From contig NZ_AGUF01000031.1 of assembly GCF_000236785.1 (NCBI RefSeq), forward strand, positions 1-64,000: a DNA stretch of 64,000 nt, read 5' to 3'. The DNA is from Achromobacter arsenitoxydans SY8. GTDB taxonomy: Bacteria; Pseudomonadota; Gammaproteobacteria; Burkholderiales; Burkholderiaceae_B. The position numbers and the translations under genes were made by a program. The notes beneath the pieces were generated by a model. That model made no database searches. It was not told where the DNA came from and worked only from the letters and a program-made list of their open reading frames with translations. Positions 15,383-27,737 of this stretch are shown here, piece after piece (position 1 is the stretch's first letter; every line of letters starts with the position of its first letter).

Positions 15383-18299
15383 ATGTCGCTGATCCTGATC
15401 CTCGCTCTGCCGTTCGCCGGCAGCCTGTGCGCCGCGCTGCTGCCCTCCAACGCCCGCAATGCCGAGGCCTGGTTGGCGGGCCTCATCGCCCTGGCCTGTG
15501 CGGTTCTGGTAGCCAGCCTGTATCCCGAAGTCGCCAACGGCGGCGTGATCCGCGCCGACATGCCCTGGGCGCCCGCGCTGGGCCTGCAATTCACCCTGCG
15601 GATGGATGGCTACGCCTGGCTGTTCGCGCTGATCGTCTCCGGCATGGGCGCCCTGGTCGTCCTGTACGCGCGCTATTACATGTCGCCGGAAGATCCGGTG
15701 CCGCGCTTTTTTCTCTTTCTTCCAGGCCTTCATGGCCGCCATGCTCGGCGTGGTGCTGTCTGGCAACCTGATTCAACTGGTGCTGTTCTGGGAAATGACC
15801 AGCCTGGCGTCGTTCATGCTGATCGCCTACTGGCACCATCGCCTGGACGCGCGCCGCGGCGCCCGCATGGCGTTGACCGTCACCGGCGCCGGCGGCTTGT
15901 GCCTGCTGGCTGGCGTGCTGATCCTGGGCCATATCGTCGGCAGCTACGACATGGACCGCGTCCTGGCGTCGGGCGACCTGGTGCGCGCCGATCCCTGGTA
16001 TCCGGCGGTGCTGGCGCTGGTCGCCCTGGGCGCGTTGACCAAAAGCGCGCAGTTCCCGTTCCATTTCTGGCTGCCCAACGCCATGGCGGCGCCCACGCCG
16101 GTGTCCGCCTATCTGCATTCGGCCACCATGGTGAAGGCCGGCGTCTTCCTGCTGGCGCGCTTCTGGCCGGTGCTGTCCGGCACCGACGAATGGTTCTGGA
16201 TCATCGGCGGGGCAGGGCTGATCACCCTGGTGCTGGGGGCCTATGCGGCCATCTTCCAGCAGGACATGAAAGGGGTGCTGGCGTATTCCACCATCAGCCA
16301 CCTGGGGCTGATCACGCTGCTGCTGGGGCTCAACAGCACGCTGGCGCTGGTGGCCGCCATCTTCCACATGATCAACCACGCCACGTTCAAGGCCTCGCTG
16401 TTCATGGCGGCGGGGGTGGTCGACCACGAAACCGGCACGCGCGACCTCGGGCGCCTGTCGGGCCTGTACAAGGCCATGCCGATCACGGCCACGCTGGCCA
16501 TGGTGGCCGCCGCGTCGATGGCTGGCGTGCCTCTGCTGAACGGTTTCCTGTCCAAGGAAATGTTCTTTGCCGAAACCACCTTCGTCAGCGCCGACCGCTA
16601 CATCCAGATCGGTCTGCCGCTGCTGGCCACCATCGCGGGGGCCTTCAGCGTCGCCTATTCGCTGCGCTTCATCCTGCAGGTGTTTTTCGGCCCCCCAGCC
16701 ACCGACCTGCCGCGCGCGCCGCACGAACCGCCGCGCTGGATGCTGCTGCCCAGCGGGCTGTTGGTGTTCATGTGCCTGCTGGTTGGCGTAGTGCCCGGGC
16801 TGACCGTGGGCCCGTTCCTGGCCACCGCGGCGCAGAGCATCCTGGGCAAGGACATGCCCGAGTACAGCCTGGCCGTCTGGCACGGCGTCAACCTGCCGCT
16901 GGTAATGAGCCTGGTCGCCACGACGGCGGGCGTGCTGCTGTACCTGGGCCTGCGCGCGCATCAGCAGGCCAATCCGGGCCGGGTGCCCTTCATCTATCGC
17001 CTGGATGGCCGCCGCACATTCGAAGCGCTGCTTGACGGCTCCAGCGTGGCGTCCGCCTGGCTGCTGCGCTGGGTGTCGTCCACGCGCCTGCAGGTGCAGA
17101 TGGCGCTGATCGTGGTGGGCACGCTCTTCGTCGCCTGGCTGCCGCTGCGTGCGGGCGGCTGGCTTGACGGCGCGGACCGCCTGACGCCGGTCGATCCGGT
17201 GTTCGCGCTGCTATGGCTGGTGGGAGGCACCTGCGCGCTGGCCGCCGCGTTGCAGGCCAAGTACCACCGCCTGGCGTCGCTGGCCCTGGCCGGCGGCGCG
17301 GGGCTGATCACCTGCCTGACCTTCGTCTGGTTTTCGGCGCCCGACCTGGCCCTGACGCAGTTGTCCGTCGAGGTCGTGACCCTGGTCCTGCTGCTGCTGG
17401 GCCTGCGCTGGCTGCCCCGGCGCATCGAGCAGGACGACGAAGAAGGCCTCAAGGCCACGCTGCAGGCCCGCGGCCGCCGCCTGCGCGACCTGGCGCTGGC
17501 CGTGGCGGCCGGCGGCGGCATGTCGGCTCTGGCCTACGCCGTGCTGGCGCGTCCGCAAGGCGAGACCCTTTCCACCTATTTCGTCGATCGCGCGCTGCCG
17601 GACGGCGGCGGCACCAATGTCGTCAACGTGATCCTGGTCGACTTCCGCGGCTTCGACACGTTCGGCGAGATCACGGTGCTGGGCATCGTGGCGCTCACGG
17701 TCTACGCGCTGCTGCGCCGCTTCCGTCCCGCGGCGGAAAGCGCCGACCTGCCGCGCCAGCAGATCGACCAGGACGGCGGCATCCCGGACGCGCCGGACAT
17801 CAAGTCGCTGGTGCCTCCCAATTCGATGATGGTGCCCGCGGTGCTGGTGCGCCTGCTGCTGCCCGTCGCCGCGCTGATCTCGGTTTACTTCCTGCTGCGC
17901 GGCCATAACCAGCCGGGCGGCGGGTTCGTCGGCGGCCTGATCTTCGCCACTGCCGTCATCCTGCAATACATGGTGGGCGGGGTGTACTGGGTCGAATCGC
18001 GCAGCCGGCTCAACCCGCAGTACTGGATCGCGATCGGCCTCTTGTGTGCCGGCGCCGCCGCGGCGACCGCATGGTTCGCGTACAAGCCGTTCCTGGCCGC
18101 GCTGGCCTGGGATGTTGCGCTCCCGCTGGTCGGCCACGTGCATCTTTCCAGTGTGGTGCTCTTCGACCTGGGCGTCTACATGCTGGTCGTGGGCTCTACC
18201 GTGCTGGTGCTGGTGGCGCTGGCCCACCAATCGCTGCGCGCGCAACGCAAGGCCGCCGCCGAACTCCAGGCGGCCGCCGCTCAAACAGGGGAAGCCTGA
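15383..18299 (+). pseudogene. mrpA: mrpA: fused MrpA/MrpB cation/proton antiporter subunit, interrupted by a one-base frameshift
   Basis: Restoring one frame gives a ~970-residue multispanning protein starting MSLILILALPFAGSL. It contains the proton-conducting NuoL-like core ([47 protein letters not shown]) and, after about residue 790, the MrpB-type domain with [14 protein letters not shown]. This A/B fusion is typical of group-2 (Pha-type) Mrp systems. The frame breaks at a T6 run, 15707-15712: with five T's the sequence reads [16 protein letters not shown] without interruption. As given, the N-terminal ~110 codons are out of frame with the rest, which is open from 15732. GGAA precedes the ATG. 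All five downstream subunits are intact, so a homopolymer sequencing error or a recent mutation is likelier than old decay. Confidence 0.85.
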
Positions 18300-18643
18300 T
18301 GGAATTGATATACGCTGCCGCGATCGGGGTCCTGGCGGGCTCGGGCGTCTGGCTGTTGCTGCGGCCCCGGACGTTCCAGTTCATCATGGGCCTGACGCTG
18401 GTTTCCTACGCGGTGAACCTCTTCATCTTCGGCATGGGCCGGCTCAGTTCTGGCCGCCCGCCGGTCGTGGATCCCGCCATGGCGCATGATCCTTCCTGGT
18501 ATACGGATCCGTTGCCGCAGGCGCTGGTGCTGACCGCCATCGTCATCGGCTTCGCCACCACCGCACTGTTCCTGGTTGTGCTGCTGGCCTCGCGTGGCCT
18601 CACGGGTACCGACCACGTTGATGGACGGGAGTCCCAATCTTGA
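18299..18643 (+). CDS. mrpC: Mrp antiporter subunit C
   Basis: The 114-residue protein has three membrane segments and the NuoK-like pattern of MrpC: RTFQFIMGLTLVSYAVNLFI, GRPPVVDPAMAHDPSWYTDP and LPQALVLTAIVIGFATTALF. It is part of the hetero-oligomeric Na+ or K+/H+ antiporter in the inner membrane. Its ATG overlaps the mrpA stop by one base (TGATG), so its translation is coupled to the distal part of mrpA, which stays in frame after the frameshift. Confidence 0.93.
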   Translation: MELIYAAAIGVLAGSGVWLLLRPRTFQFIMGLTLVSYAVNLFIFGMGRLSSGRPPVVDPAMAHDPSWYTDPLPQALVLTAIVIGFATTALFLVVLLASRGLTGTDHVDGRESQS

Positions 18644-20271
18644 ATTTTTGGCTTCAACATCTACCCGTACTGCCCATCATCATCCCGCTGGTCGCCGGCG
18701 CGGCGATGCTGCTGCTGGCCGACACCAGCCGCTATGCGCGCGGCGGCATCTCTCTGGTTTCCACGCTGGCCCAGCTTGCGGCCGCCATTGCGCTGCTGGT
18801 CGTGGCCGGCGGCGGCGTCCCGGGCGTCTGGTCCGAAGGGGTAGGGGTCTACCTCGTGGGCGACTGGCCGGCGCCGTTCGGCATCGTGCTGGTGGTCGAC
18901 CGCCTGGCGGCCGTGATGCTCACGCTGACCGCGGTGCTGGGGCTGGCCACGCTGGTCTACGCGCTGGCCCGCTGGGACCGCGCGGGCGTGCATTTCCATT
19001 CGCTGTTCCAGTTCCTGCTGATGGGCCTGAATGGCGCCTTCCTCACCGGCGACCTGTTCAACCTGTTCGTGTTCTTCGAAGTGCTGCTGGCGGCGTCCTA
19101 CGGGCTGCTGCTGCACGGTTCGGGCGTGGCGCGCGTCAGCGCTGGCCTGCAGTACATCGCCGTGAACCTGGTGGCGTCGTTCCTGCTGCTCATCAGCATC
19201 GCGCTGATCTACGGCGTTACGGGCACGCTGAACATGGCCGACCTGGCGCTGCGCGCCGGCAATCTGGCCGGCGCGGAGCGCATGCTGTTCGAGGCGGGCG
19301 CGGCCATCCTGGGCGTTGCCTTCCTGGTCAAGGCGGGCGCCTGGCCCCTGAACTTCTGGCTGGTCAAAGGCTATGGCTCGGCCGGCGCGCCGATCGCGGC
19401 CATGTTTTCCATCATGACCAAGGTCGGCATCTACGCGCTGCTGCGCATCGGCTCGCTGCTGCTGCCGTCGGGCGCGCCCGCGGCCTTCAGCCTGGACTGG
19501 ATGTTCGCCGCGGGGCTGGCCACGCTGCTGTTCGGCGCCCTGGGCCTCCTGGCGACCCAGCAGCTGGAGAAAATGGTCGGCTACTGCGTGATCGTATCGG
19601 CGGGCACGCTGCTGACAGCGCTGGGCATGCCCGGCGTCACTCTCACGGGTCCGGCGCTGTTCTACCTGATCAGTTCGGTGCTGACGACCGGCGCGTTCTT
19701 CCTGCTGGCCGAGCTGATCGAGCGCACGCGCAGCTTCGGCGCCAACGTGCTGGCAGTCACCCTGGACGCCTTCGATCTGGACGATCCGGCGTCGGTCAAC
19801 CGCTCCGACGACGTCGTCGGCGTCGCCATCCCGGCGGCCATGGCGTTCCTGGGCCTGGCTTTCATCTGCTGCGCGCTGCTGGTGACGGGGCTGCCGCCGC
19901 TGTCGGGCTTCGTGGCGAAGTTTTCGCTGTTGTCCGCCGCCGTGTCGGCCGCCACCGAATCCGCGCCGCCGCTGGACGCCTGGCTGTTGGTGGCCGCCGT
20001 GCTGATTTCCGGCCTGGCCGGGCTGATCGGCCTGGGCCGCACCGGCATCCGCGTGTTCTGGGCCAGCGACGACCGCAGCACGCCGCGGCTGCGCGTCATC
20101 GAGGCCGGCCCGGTGGCCGTGCTGGTGCTGCTTTGCATCGGCCTGGCGGCGGGCGCCGGTCCGGTATCGGCCTACCTGGACGATGCCGCCCGGTCGCTGG
20201 ACCAGCCCAAGTCGTACATCGACGCCGTCATGTCCGCGCAGACCGTGCGCGGCGCCAAGGGAGGAAGCTGA
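18640..20271 (+). CDS. mrpD: Mrp antiporter subunit D
   Basis: The 543-residue NuoM/NuoN-like subunit has about 14 membrane segments and the proton-channel motifs NLFVFFEVLLAASYGLLLHG, LVKAGAWPLNFWL, and ATQQLEKMVGYCVIVSAGTL. It is one of the two large ion-translocating subunits of the complex. The start is TTG 18640, overlapping the mrpC stop by four bases, with GGGAG nine bases upstream. The region DLDDPASVNRSDDV between late helices is a polar loop. Confidence 0.93.
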   Translation: MNFWLQHLPVLPIIIPLVAGAAMLLLADTSRYARGGISLVSTLAQLAAAIALLVVAGGGVPGVWSEGVGVYLVGDWPAPFGIVLVVDRLAAVMLTLTAVLGLATLVYALARWDRAGVHFHSLFQFLLMGLNGAFLTGDLFNLFVFFEVLLAASYGLLLHGSGVARVSAGLQYIAVNLVASFLLLISIALIYGVTGTLNMADLALRAGNLAGAERMLFEAGAAILGVAFLVKAGAWPLNFWLVKGYGSAGAPIAAMFSIMTKVGIYALLRIGSLLLPSGAPAAFSLDWMFAAGLATLLFGALGLLATQQLEKMVGYCVIVSAGTLLTALGMPGVTLTGPALFYLISSVLTTGAFFLLAELIERTRSFGANVLAVTLDAFDLDDPASVNRSDDVVGVAIPAAMAFLGLAFICCALLVTGLPPLSGFVAKFSLLSAAVSAATESAPPLDAWLLVAAVLISGLAGLIGLGRTGIRVFWASDDRSTPRLRVIEAGPVAVLVLLCIGLAAGAGPVSAYLDDAARSLDQPKSYIDAVMSAQTVRGAKGGS

Positions 20272-20753
20272 TGCGCCGTCTCTACTTCCTGATCCTGCCC
20301 ACGCTGCTGTTCGTGCTGTGGCTGGTGCTCAATGAAAGCGTATCGACGGGCCAGATCGCGCTGGGCCTGGCGCTGGCGCTGTGGTTCACCTGGGCGGCCT
20401 CGCGCCTGCGCCCGTTGCGCGCGCGTCCGCGCCGCCTCTGGAAGGTGGTGCCGCTGATCCTGCACGTCACCCTGGACATCATCAAGTCCAATATCGCCGT
20501 GGCGCGGCTGATCCTCAATCCCCGGCCCAATGTGTTTTCCCCCGGGTTCATCATGATCCCGCTCACCATGCGCGATCCGCATGGCCTGGCGATGCTCGCC
20601 TGCATCGTCACGTATACGCCCGGCACCGTCTGGGTGGACCTGACCGACGACCACAGCCTGAAGCTGCACGTGCTGGACCTGCAGAACGAAGACGAGTGGG
20701 TCAAGCTGGTGCAGGAGCGCTACGAGCGCCCGTTGATGGAGATGTTTGAATGA
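20271..20753 (+). CDS. mrpE: Mrp antiporter subunit E
   Basis: The 160-residue protein has two N-terminal membrane segments followed by the conserved MrpE part: SNIAVARLILNP, PLTMRDPHGLAMLACIVTYT, PGTVWVDLTDDHSLKLHVLD. The subunit is needed for assembly of the Mrp complex. ATG 20271 overlaps the mrpD stop (TGATG), and GGAAG precedes it. Confidence 0.93.
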   Translation: MRRLYFLILPTLLFVLWLVLNESVSTGQIALGLALALWFTWAASRLRPLRARPRRLWKVVPLILHVTLDIIKSNIAVARLILNPRPNVFSPGFIMIPLTMRDPHGLAMLACIVTYTPGTVWVDLTDDHSLKLHVLDLQNEDEWVKLVQERYERPLMEMFE

Positions 20754-21031
20754 ATAACGCACTTTACTGGGCGGCGTCCTTTGCCTTGCTCTGCTTCGCG
20801 CTGGGCATGGTGTGCGCCACCATCCGCCTCTTGCGGGGCCCCACCGCCCAGGACCGCGTCCTGGCCCTGGACACGCTGTACATCAACGGCATGCTGACGA
20901 TGCTGGTGTTCGGCATCCGCTCGGGCACGTCGGTCTATTTCGACATCGCGCTCCTGATCGCGCTGTTCGGTTTCGTGGGATCCACCGCGATGGCGCGCTT
21001 CCTGCTGCGCGGCGAGGTGATCGAGCCATGA
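20750..21031 (+). CDS. mrpF: Mrp antiporter subunit F
   Basis: The 93-residue protein has three membrane segments and the MrpF signature LRGPTAQDRVLALDTLYIN followed by DIALLIALFGFVGSTAMARF. It overlaps mrpE by four bases (ATGA) and mrpG by four. In Mrp complexes this small subunit sits at the interface between the antiporter-like modules. Confidence 0.93.
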   Translation: MNNALYWAASFALLCFALGMVCATIRLLRGPTAQDRVLALDTLYINGMLTMLVFGIRSGTSVYFDIALLIALFGFVGSTAMARFLLRGEVIEP

Positions 21032-21369
21032 TCGGCGTCGACCTCCCGCTGTGGGCCAGCATTCCCGCCTGCATCCTGCTGGTGCTGGGCGGCCTGCTGG
21101 CGCTGACCGGTTCCGCGGGCCTGCTGCGGTTCCGCACCTTCCAGGCGCGCATTCATGCGCCGACGCTGGGCAACACCCTGGGCTGCGGCTGCGTGCTTGG
21201 GGCTTCCATTCTGGTGTTCTCTGCGCTGTCGGCGCGTCCGGTCTTCCATGAAGTGATCATCACGCTGCTGCTGATTGTTTCTTCGCCGGTCACCGCCATG
21301 CTGCTGATGCGCGCTGCCACCTACCGCAACCGCCTGACCAAGGCCGACGCGGACAGGGACGCGCGCTAA
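21028..21369 (+). CDS. mrpG: Mrp antiporter subunit G
   Basis: The 113-residue protein has three membrane segments and the MrpG pattern GLLRFRTFQARIHAPTLGNT near residue 35, which is highly conserved in the family. It is the last gene of the antiporter operon and is followed by a weak stem and T-rich stretch. The complete A-to-G set supports Na+ or K+ extrusion and pH homeostasis in exchange for protons. Confidence 0.93.
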   Translation: MIGVDLPLWASIPACILLVLGGLLALTGSAGLLRFRTFQARIHAPTLGNTLGCGCVLGASILVFSALSARPVFHEVIITLLLIVSSPVTAMLLMRAATYRNRLTKADADRDAR

Positions 21370-21396
21370 GGGCAAGTTGTTTTGTCCCTTATTTTT
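21370..21396 (+). terminator. Possible terminator after mrpG
   Basis: The stem GGGCAA/TTGTCC (one G-U pair) with a short loop is followed by CTTATTTTT. The stem is weak, but it lies directly after the operon's last stop. Confidence 0.45.
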
Positions 21397-21532
21397 AACG
21401 TTGAAACGTAACCTTACGAATTCACGTCGCTGGACATGTCCCCCACCGCTCAACGGTGGGATAGTGGTGTCGGTTGTTTGCGCGGAGTCCAACCCGCGCA
21501 GCCGGGTTCAATCTCTTTCATAGGAGCTGACC

Positions 21533-22039
21533 ATGAACATTCGACACATGCACACCAAGCGTCTTGCGGCGACCCTGTGTACGGCAGGCCTGATGCTGGC
21601 CGCCGGCGCGGTCCACGCGGCCGATGCGGCAAGCGGCGCCGGCACGCCCCAGAACCGCTTCCAGCAGGACATGGCCAGGTGCAAGGCCGGCGACACCAGC
21701 CAGTCGATCGACACCTGCAAGCGCGAGGCCGGCGCGGCCAAGCAGGAAGCCTCGCGCCAGAATCTCCGGGACGCCAGCCCCGAGCAGCTGCAGCAAAACA
21801 TGCTGGCCCGCTGCAACCGCCTGCCCGAGGCGCAGCGGCAGAGCTGCGTGACGCAGATGACCTCGCCCAACACCACCGTGCGCGGCAGCGTGCAGGGCGG
21901 CGGCGTGCTGCGCGAAACCACGATCCAGGTGCCCGCCGACAGCGTCGCACCGGCTGGCGCGGCGCCCGGCATGGCGCCCGCTCCGGGCATGGCGCCTGCG
22001 CCCGGCACCGGCACGATGAGCGCGCCGATCCGCCAGTAA
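21533..22039 (+). CDS. Exported protein of unknown function with GMAPAP repeats
   Basis: The 168-residue protein has a signal peptide with a cleavage site after AVHA (about residue 29). The mature part has paired Cys residues (MARCKAGD, DTCKREAG, LARCNRLP, QSCVTQM) and conserved spacing typical of small periplasmic proteins. A low-complexity C-terminus follows, with GMAPAPGMAPAPGTG repeats. I do not recognise a named family. TAGGAGCTGACC provides a good ribosome site before the ATG. The gene is alone between the mrp operon and the HAD gene, and the 163-base gap upstream contains a CCCACCG/CGGTGGG hairpin at 21441-21459. Confidence 0.8.
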   Translation: MNIRHMHTKRLAATLCTAGLMLAAGAVHAADAASGAGTPQNRFQQDMARCKAGDTSQSIDTCKREAGAAKQEASRQNLRDASPEQLQQNMLARCNRLPEAQRQSCVTQMTSPNTTVRGSVQGGGVLRETTIQVPADSVAPAGAAPGMAPAPGMAPAPGTGTMSAPIRQ

Positions 22040-22112
22040 GGCGGGGCAGAGGGGCGCAACCGCCGCCGCATTCAGGCAAAATGGCGGCTGTCGCCCCTTT
22101 TTACGCATATTC

Positions 22113-24476
<2,364 letters not shown>

Positions 24477-24653
24477 TCCGCACGGGACGCCGGCGCCGCG
24501 TCCGGGCCCCCTGCAGGAACCGCGTCCGCCCCGGGCCACGCGCCGGGGTAGGGCCGCGGAATGCCCCTGTCTGAAACGGGGGCGTATCCCCATTTGCTAC
24601 ACTATCCGGTTTCCCCGCATGCGCTTTCGGGCGCCTTCAAACGCAAATACACC

Positions 24654-26258
24654 GTGATATCCACAGCCAATCTCACCATCCAGTTCGGTCCCAAGCCCCT
24701 TTTCGAGAACGTCAGCGTCAAGTTCGGGGAAGGCAACCGCTACGGGCTGATCGGGGCCAATGGGTCCGGCAAGTCTACGTTCATGAAGATCATCGGCGGC
24801 GACCTTGAACCCTCCGCCGGCAACGTCGCGCTTGAACCCGGCGTGCGCCTGGGCAAGCTGCGCCAGGACCAGTTCGCCTTCGAAGACCTGCGCGTGCTGG
24901 ACGTCGTGATGATGGGCCACACCGAGATGTGGGCCGCCATGTCCGAACGCGACGCCATCTATGCAAATCCCGAGGCGACCGAAGACGACTACATGCGTGC
25001 GGCCGACCTGGAGGCCAAGTTCGCCGAATACGACGGCTACACCGCCGAAGCCCGCGCGGGCGAGCTGCTGCTGGGCCTGGAAATCGCGGTGGACCAGCAC
25101 AACCTGCCCATGCGCGAAGTGGCCCCGGGCTGGAAGCTGCGCGTGCTGCTGGCGCAGGCGCTGTTCTCGAATCCCGACGTCCTGCTGCTGGACGAACCCA
25201 CCAACAACCTGGACATCAACACCATCCGCTGGCTGGAAAACGTGCTCAACGGCTACCAGAGCACGATGATCATCATCAGCCACGACCGCCACTTCCTGAA
25301 CCAGGTGTGCACGCACATGGCTGACGTGGACTACGGCGAGATCCGCATCTACGCCGGCAACTACGACGACTACATGCTGGCCTCCACCCAGGCCCGCGAA
25401 CGCCTGGTGGCCAACAACGCCAAGGCCAAGGAACGCGTCGCCGAACTGCAGGACTTCGTGCGCCGCTTCGCCGCCAACAAGTCCAAGTCGCGCCAGGCCA
25501 CGTCGCGCCTGAAGCAGATCGACCGCATCAAGGCCGACCAGGTCGTGGTCAAGCCGTCGTCGCGCCAGAACCCGTATATCCGCTTCGAGCAGAGCAAGGT
25601 GATGCACCGTCTGGCGGTCACCGTTGAAAACCTCAGCAAGGCCTACGATGCGCCCGTGATCACCAAGTTCTCGGCCATGGTCGACGCTGGCGAAAAAATC
25701 GCCATCATCGGCGCCAACGGCGTGGGCAAGACGACGCTGCTGCGCCTGCTGGCCACCAATCTGCAGCCCGATTCGGGCTCGGTGAAGTGGTCGGATAACG
25801 CGGACCTCGGCTACATGGCCCAGGACGTCTCCGACCAATTCCTGCAAACCGATATCAACCTGCTGGACTGGATGGGCGACCATCGTCAGCCCGGCGACGA
25901 CGACCAGTCCATCCGTTCGGTGCTGGGCCGCCTGCTGTTCTCGGCGGACGACCTGCCCAAGGCGCCCAAGGTGCTGTCCGGCGGCGAAAAGAACCGCATG
26001 ACCTTCGGCCGCCTGATGCTGGGCCGGCACAACGTCATGCTGCTCGACGAGCCGACCAACCACCTGGACATGGAATCTATCGAATCGCTGCAGTTCGCCC
26101 TGGAAAAGTACGAAGGCACCCTGGTGTTCGTCTCGCACGACCGCGAATTCGTTTCGGGCCTGGCCACGCGCGTGATCGAAATCCTGCCCTCGGGCGAGAT
26201 CGTCGACTACCGCGGCGGCTACGAAGACTACCTGTCTTCGCGCGGCATCGAGGCCTGA
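24654..26258 (+). CDS. ABC-F family ATPase (YbiT-like)
   Basis: The 534-residue protein has two ABC nucleotide-binding domains without membrane segments: Walker [10 protein letters not shown] (about residue 36) and GANGVGKTT (about 357), Walker [12 protein letters not shown] and [10 protein letters not shown], and the linker with many Lys/Arg residues ([13 protein letters not shown], then [13 protein letters not shown]). This is the ABC-F layout of ribosome-associated translation factors, and it most resembles YbiT. GTG 24654 gives the family N-terminus [12 protein letters not shown]; the 31 codons upstream are non-conserved. A strong terminator follows. Confidence 0.9.
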   Translation: MISTANLTIQFGPKPLFENVSVKFGEGNRYGLIGANGSGKSTFMKIIGGDLEPSAGNVALEPGVRLGKLRQDQFAFEDLRVLDVVMMGHTEMWAAMSERDAIYANPEATEDDYMRAADLEAKFAEYDGYTAEARAGELLLGLEIAVDQHNLPMREVAPGWKLRVLLAQALFSNPDVLLLDEPTNNLDINTIRWLENVLNGYQSTMIIISHDRHFLNQVCTHMADVDYGEIRIYAGNYDDYMLASTQARERLVANNAKAKERVAELQDFVRRFAANKSKSRQATSRLKQIDRIKADQVVVKPSSRQNPYIRFEQSKVMHRLAVTVENLSKAYDAPVITKFSAMVDAGEKIAIIGANGVGKTTLLRLLATNLQPDSGSVKWSDNADLGYMAQDVSDQFLQTDINLLDWMGDHRQPGDDDQSIRSVLGRLLFSADDLPKAPKVLSGGEKNRMTFGRLMLGRHNVMLLDEPTNHLDMESIESLQFALEKYEGTLVFVSHDREFVSGLATRVIEILPSGEIVDYRGGYEDYLSSRGIEA

Positions 26259-26274
26259 TCCTTCGGGCCCCATC

Positions 26275-26311
26275 AAGCGGCGCGCTGCAAGGCGCGCCGC
26301 TTTGTTTTTTT
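26275..26311 (+). terminator. Strong intrinsic terminator after the ABC-F gene
   Basis: The 11-bp stem AAGCGGCGCGC/GCGCGCCGCTT with loop TGCAAG is followed by TGTTTTTTTT. Confidence 0.9.
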
Positions 26312-26403
26312 CGCGAGGCGGCGTTCAGCCTGCCGCAATGTGCGCTGCGCTATCATCGTCGCAATCCTGGCGGCTGTCCGGCCAGGCTTCTTTTTGCCCC
26401 CAC

Positions 26404-27630
26404 ATGTCTCCCTCTTCGCATGCCGCGCCCGACGGCGCGCAGATCGGCTCGTTCGCACTGACGGGCCGCATCGTCGCCATCGCCTTCTTCACTTTCATCT
26501 GCTATCTCGCCATTGGCCTGCCGCTGGCCGTGCTGCCGGGCTACGTGCACGACAAGCTGGGCTACGGCTCGGTGCTGGCTGGCCTGGCGATCAGCGTGCA
26601 GTACGTCGCCACCTTGCTCAGCCGGTCGCACGCCGGGCGCATGGCCGACACCGTCGGTCCTAAGCAGACGGTCGTGATCGGCATGGCGGCCTGCGCCGCC
26701 AGCGGGGTGTTCCTCTTGCTGGCGTATGCGTTCGAGCGCAGCGCCTGGCTCAGCCTGACTGCGATCCTCCTGAGCCGCCTGGCGCTGGGCTTCGGCGAAA
26801 GCTGGGTCGGCACGGGCGCGGCCACCTGGGCCATCGCCAGGGTAGGGCCGCTGCACACGGCGCGCGTCATTTCCTGGAACGGGATCTGCACGTACGGCGC
26901 GCTGGCGCTGGGAGCGCCCCTGGGCGTCGTGCTGGAAAACCGCTGGAGCATGGGCGCGCTGGGCGGCGCGGTGCTGCTGCTGGGTCTGGGCGGGCTGGGG
27001 CTGGCGGCCGCGCGTCGCGCGGTTGCGATCGTGGGCGGGCAGCGCATGGCCTTCAAGAGCGTCGTGCTGCGCGTCTTTCCGCACGGCATGGCGCTGGGTC
27101 TGGGGTCGGTCGGTTTCGGCACCCTGGCGGCCTTCGTGGCGCTGTATTACGCCAGCCGCTCCTGGGACGGCGCGGCGCATGCGCTAAGCGCGTTCGGCGG
27201 CGCCTTTATCGGGGTGCGCCTGCTGTTTGCCGGGACCATCACGCGCTACGGAGGATTCCGGGTGGCGCAGGTGTCCTTTTTGGTCGAGGCCGCCGGGCTG
27301 CTGCTGTTGTGGCTGGCGCCGAATCCGGGCCTGGCGCTGATGGGCGCGGCGCTCACGGGCTGCGGCTTTGCGCTGGTGTTTCCCGCCATCGGCGTCGAGG
27401 CCGTGGCGCGAGTGCCCGCCGGCAGCCGCGGTGCGGCGCTGGGGGCGTATTCGGCCTTCCTGGACCTGGCGCTGGGCGTCACGGGACCCATTGCCGGGTA
27501 CATTTCCAGCGGCTTCGGCTATCCGGCGATCTTCCTGTCGGCCTCGCTGTCCGTGATGGTGGGGTTCCTGATTGCGTTTGGATTGCAGCGGGGCGCCACG
27601 CGCCAAGCGGCGGCGGCTGGGGCCGGCTAG
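26404..27630 (+). CDS. MFS transporter (YhhS-like)
   Basis: The 408-residue protein has 12 predicted membrane segments and MFS landmarks: LPGYVHDKLGYGSVLAGLAI early, GRMADTVGPKQ (the loop 2-3 motif A), and a long central loop. It resembles the YhhS/arabinose-efflux type of proton-driven exporters; a substrate cannot be assigned. ATG 26404 is favoured over an upstream start that would overlap the terminator. It is a single gene between two terminator or promoter regions. Confidence 0.85.
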   Translation: MSPSSHAAPDGAQIGSFALTGRIVAIAFFTFICYLAIGLPLAVLPGYVHDKLGYGSVLAGLAISVQYVATLLSRSHAGRMADTVGPKQTVVIGMAACAASGVFLLLAYAFERSAWLSLTAILLSRLALGFGESWVGTGAATWAIARVGPLHTARVISWNGICTYGALALGAPLGVVLENRWSMGALGGAVLLLGLGGLGLAAARRAVAIVGGQRMAFKSVVLRVFPHGMALGLGSVGFGTLAAFVALYYASRSWDGAAHALSAFGGAFIGVRLLFAGTITRYGGFRVAQVSFLVEAAGLLLLWLAPNPGLALMGAALTGCGFALVFPAIGVEAVARVPAGSRGAALGAYSAFLDLALGVTGPIAGYISSGFGYPAIFLSASLSVMVGFLIAFGLQRGATRQAAAAGAG

Positions 27631-27659
27631 GCCATTATTACTAAAAGAATTAAAGACAT

Positions 27660-27688
27660 TCGATATTGATTGTTTGGATTCATATAAC
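27660..27688 (+). promoter_or_regulatory. Candidate sigma-70 promoter of the ABC operon
   Basis: In an unusually AT-rich gap, TCGATA (27660) and TATAAC (27683) lie 17 bases apart, 50 bases ahead of the ATPase gene. The -35 match is only partial. Confidence 0.4.
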
Positions 27689-27737
27689 GAATTGTTAGAT
27701 TTGAGCCTCGTTTCCACGCGAGCCCAAGATTCGTTCC

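Noticed and set aside
15239-17035. A 598-codon frame continuing past the mrpA frameshift
   Set aside because: After 15713 its translation becomes a low-complexity shadow of the true mrpA frame; only the part from ATG 15383 to the T6 tract is real coding sequence.
26302-26403. An upstream start for the MFS gene at 26302
   Set aside because: The extra codons overlap the ABC-F terminator and do not resemble an MFS N-terminus.
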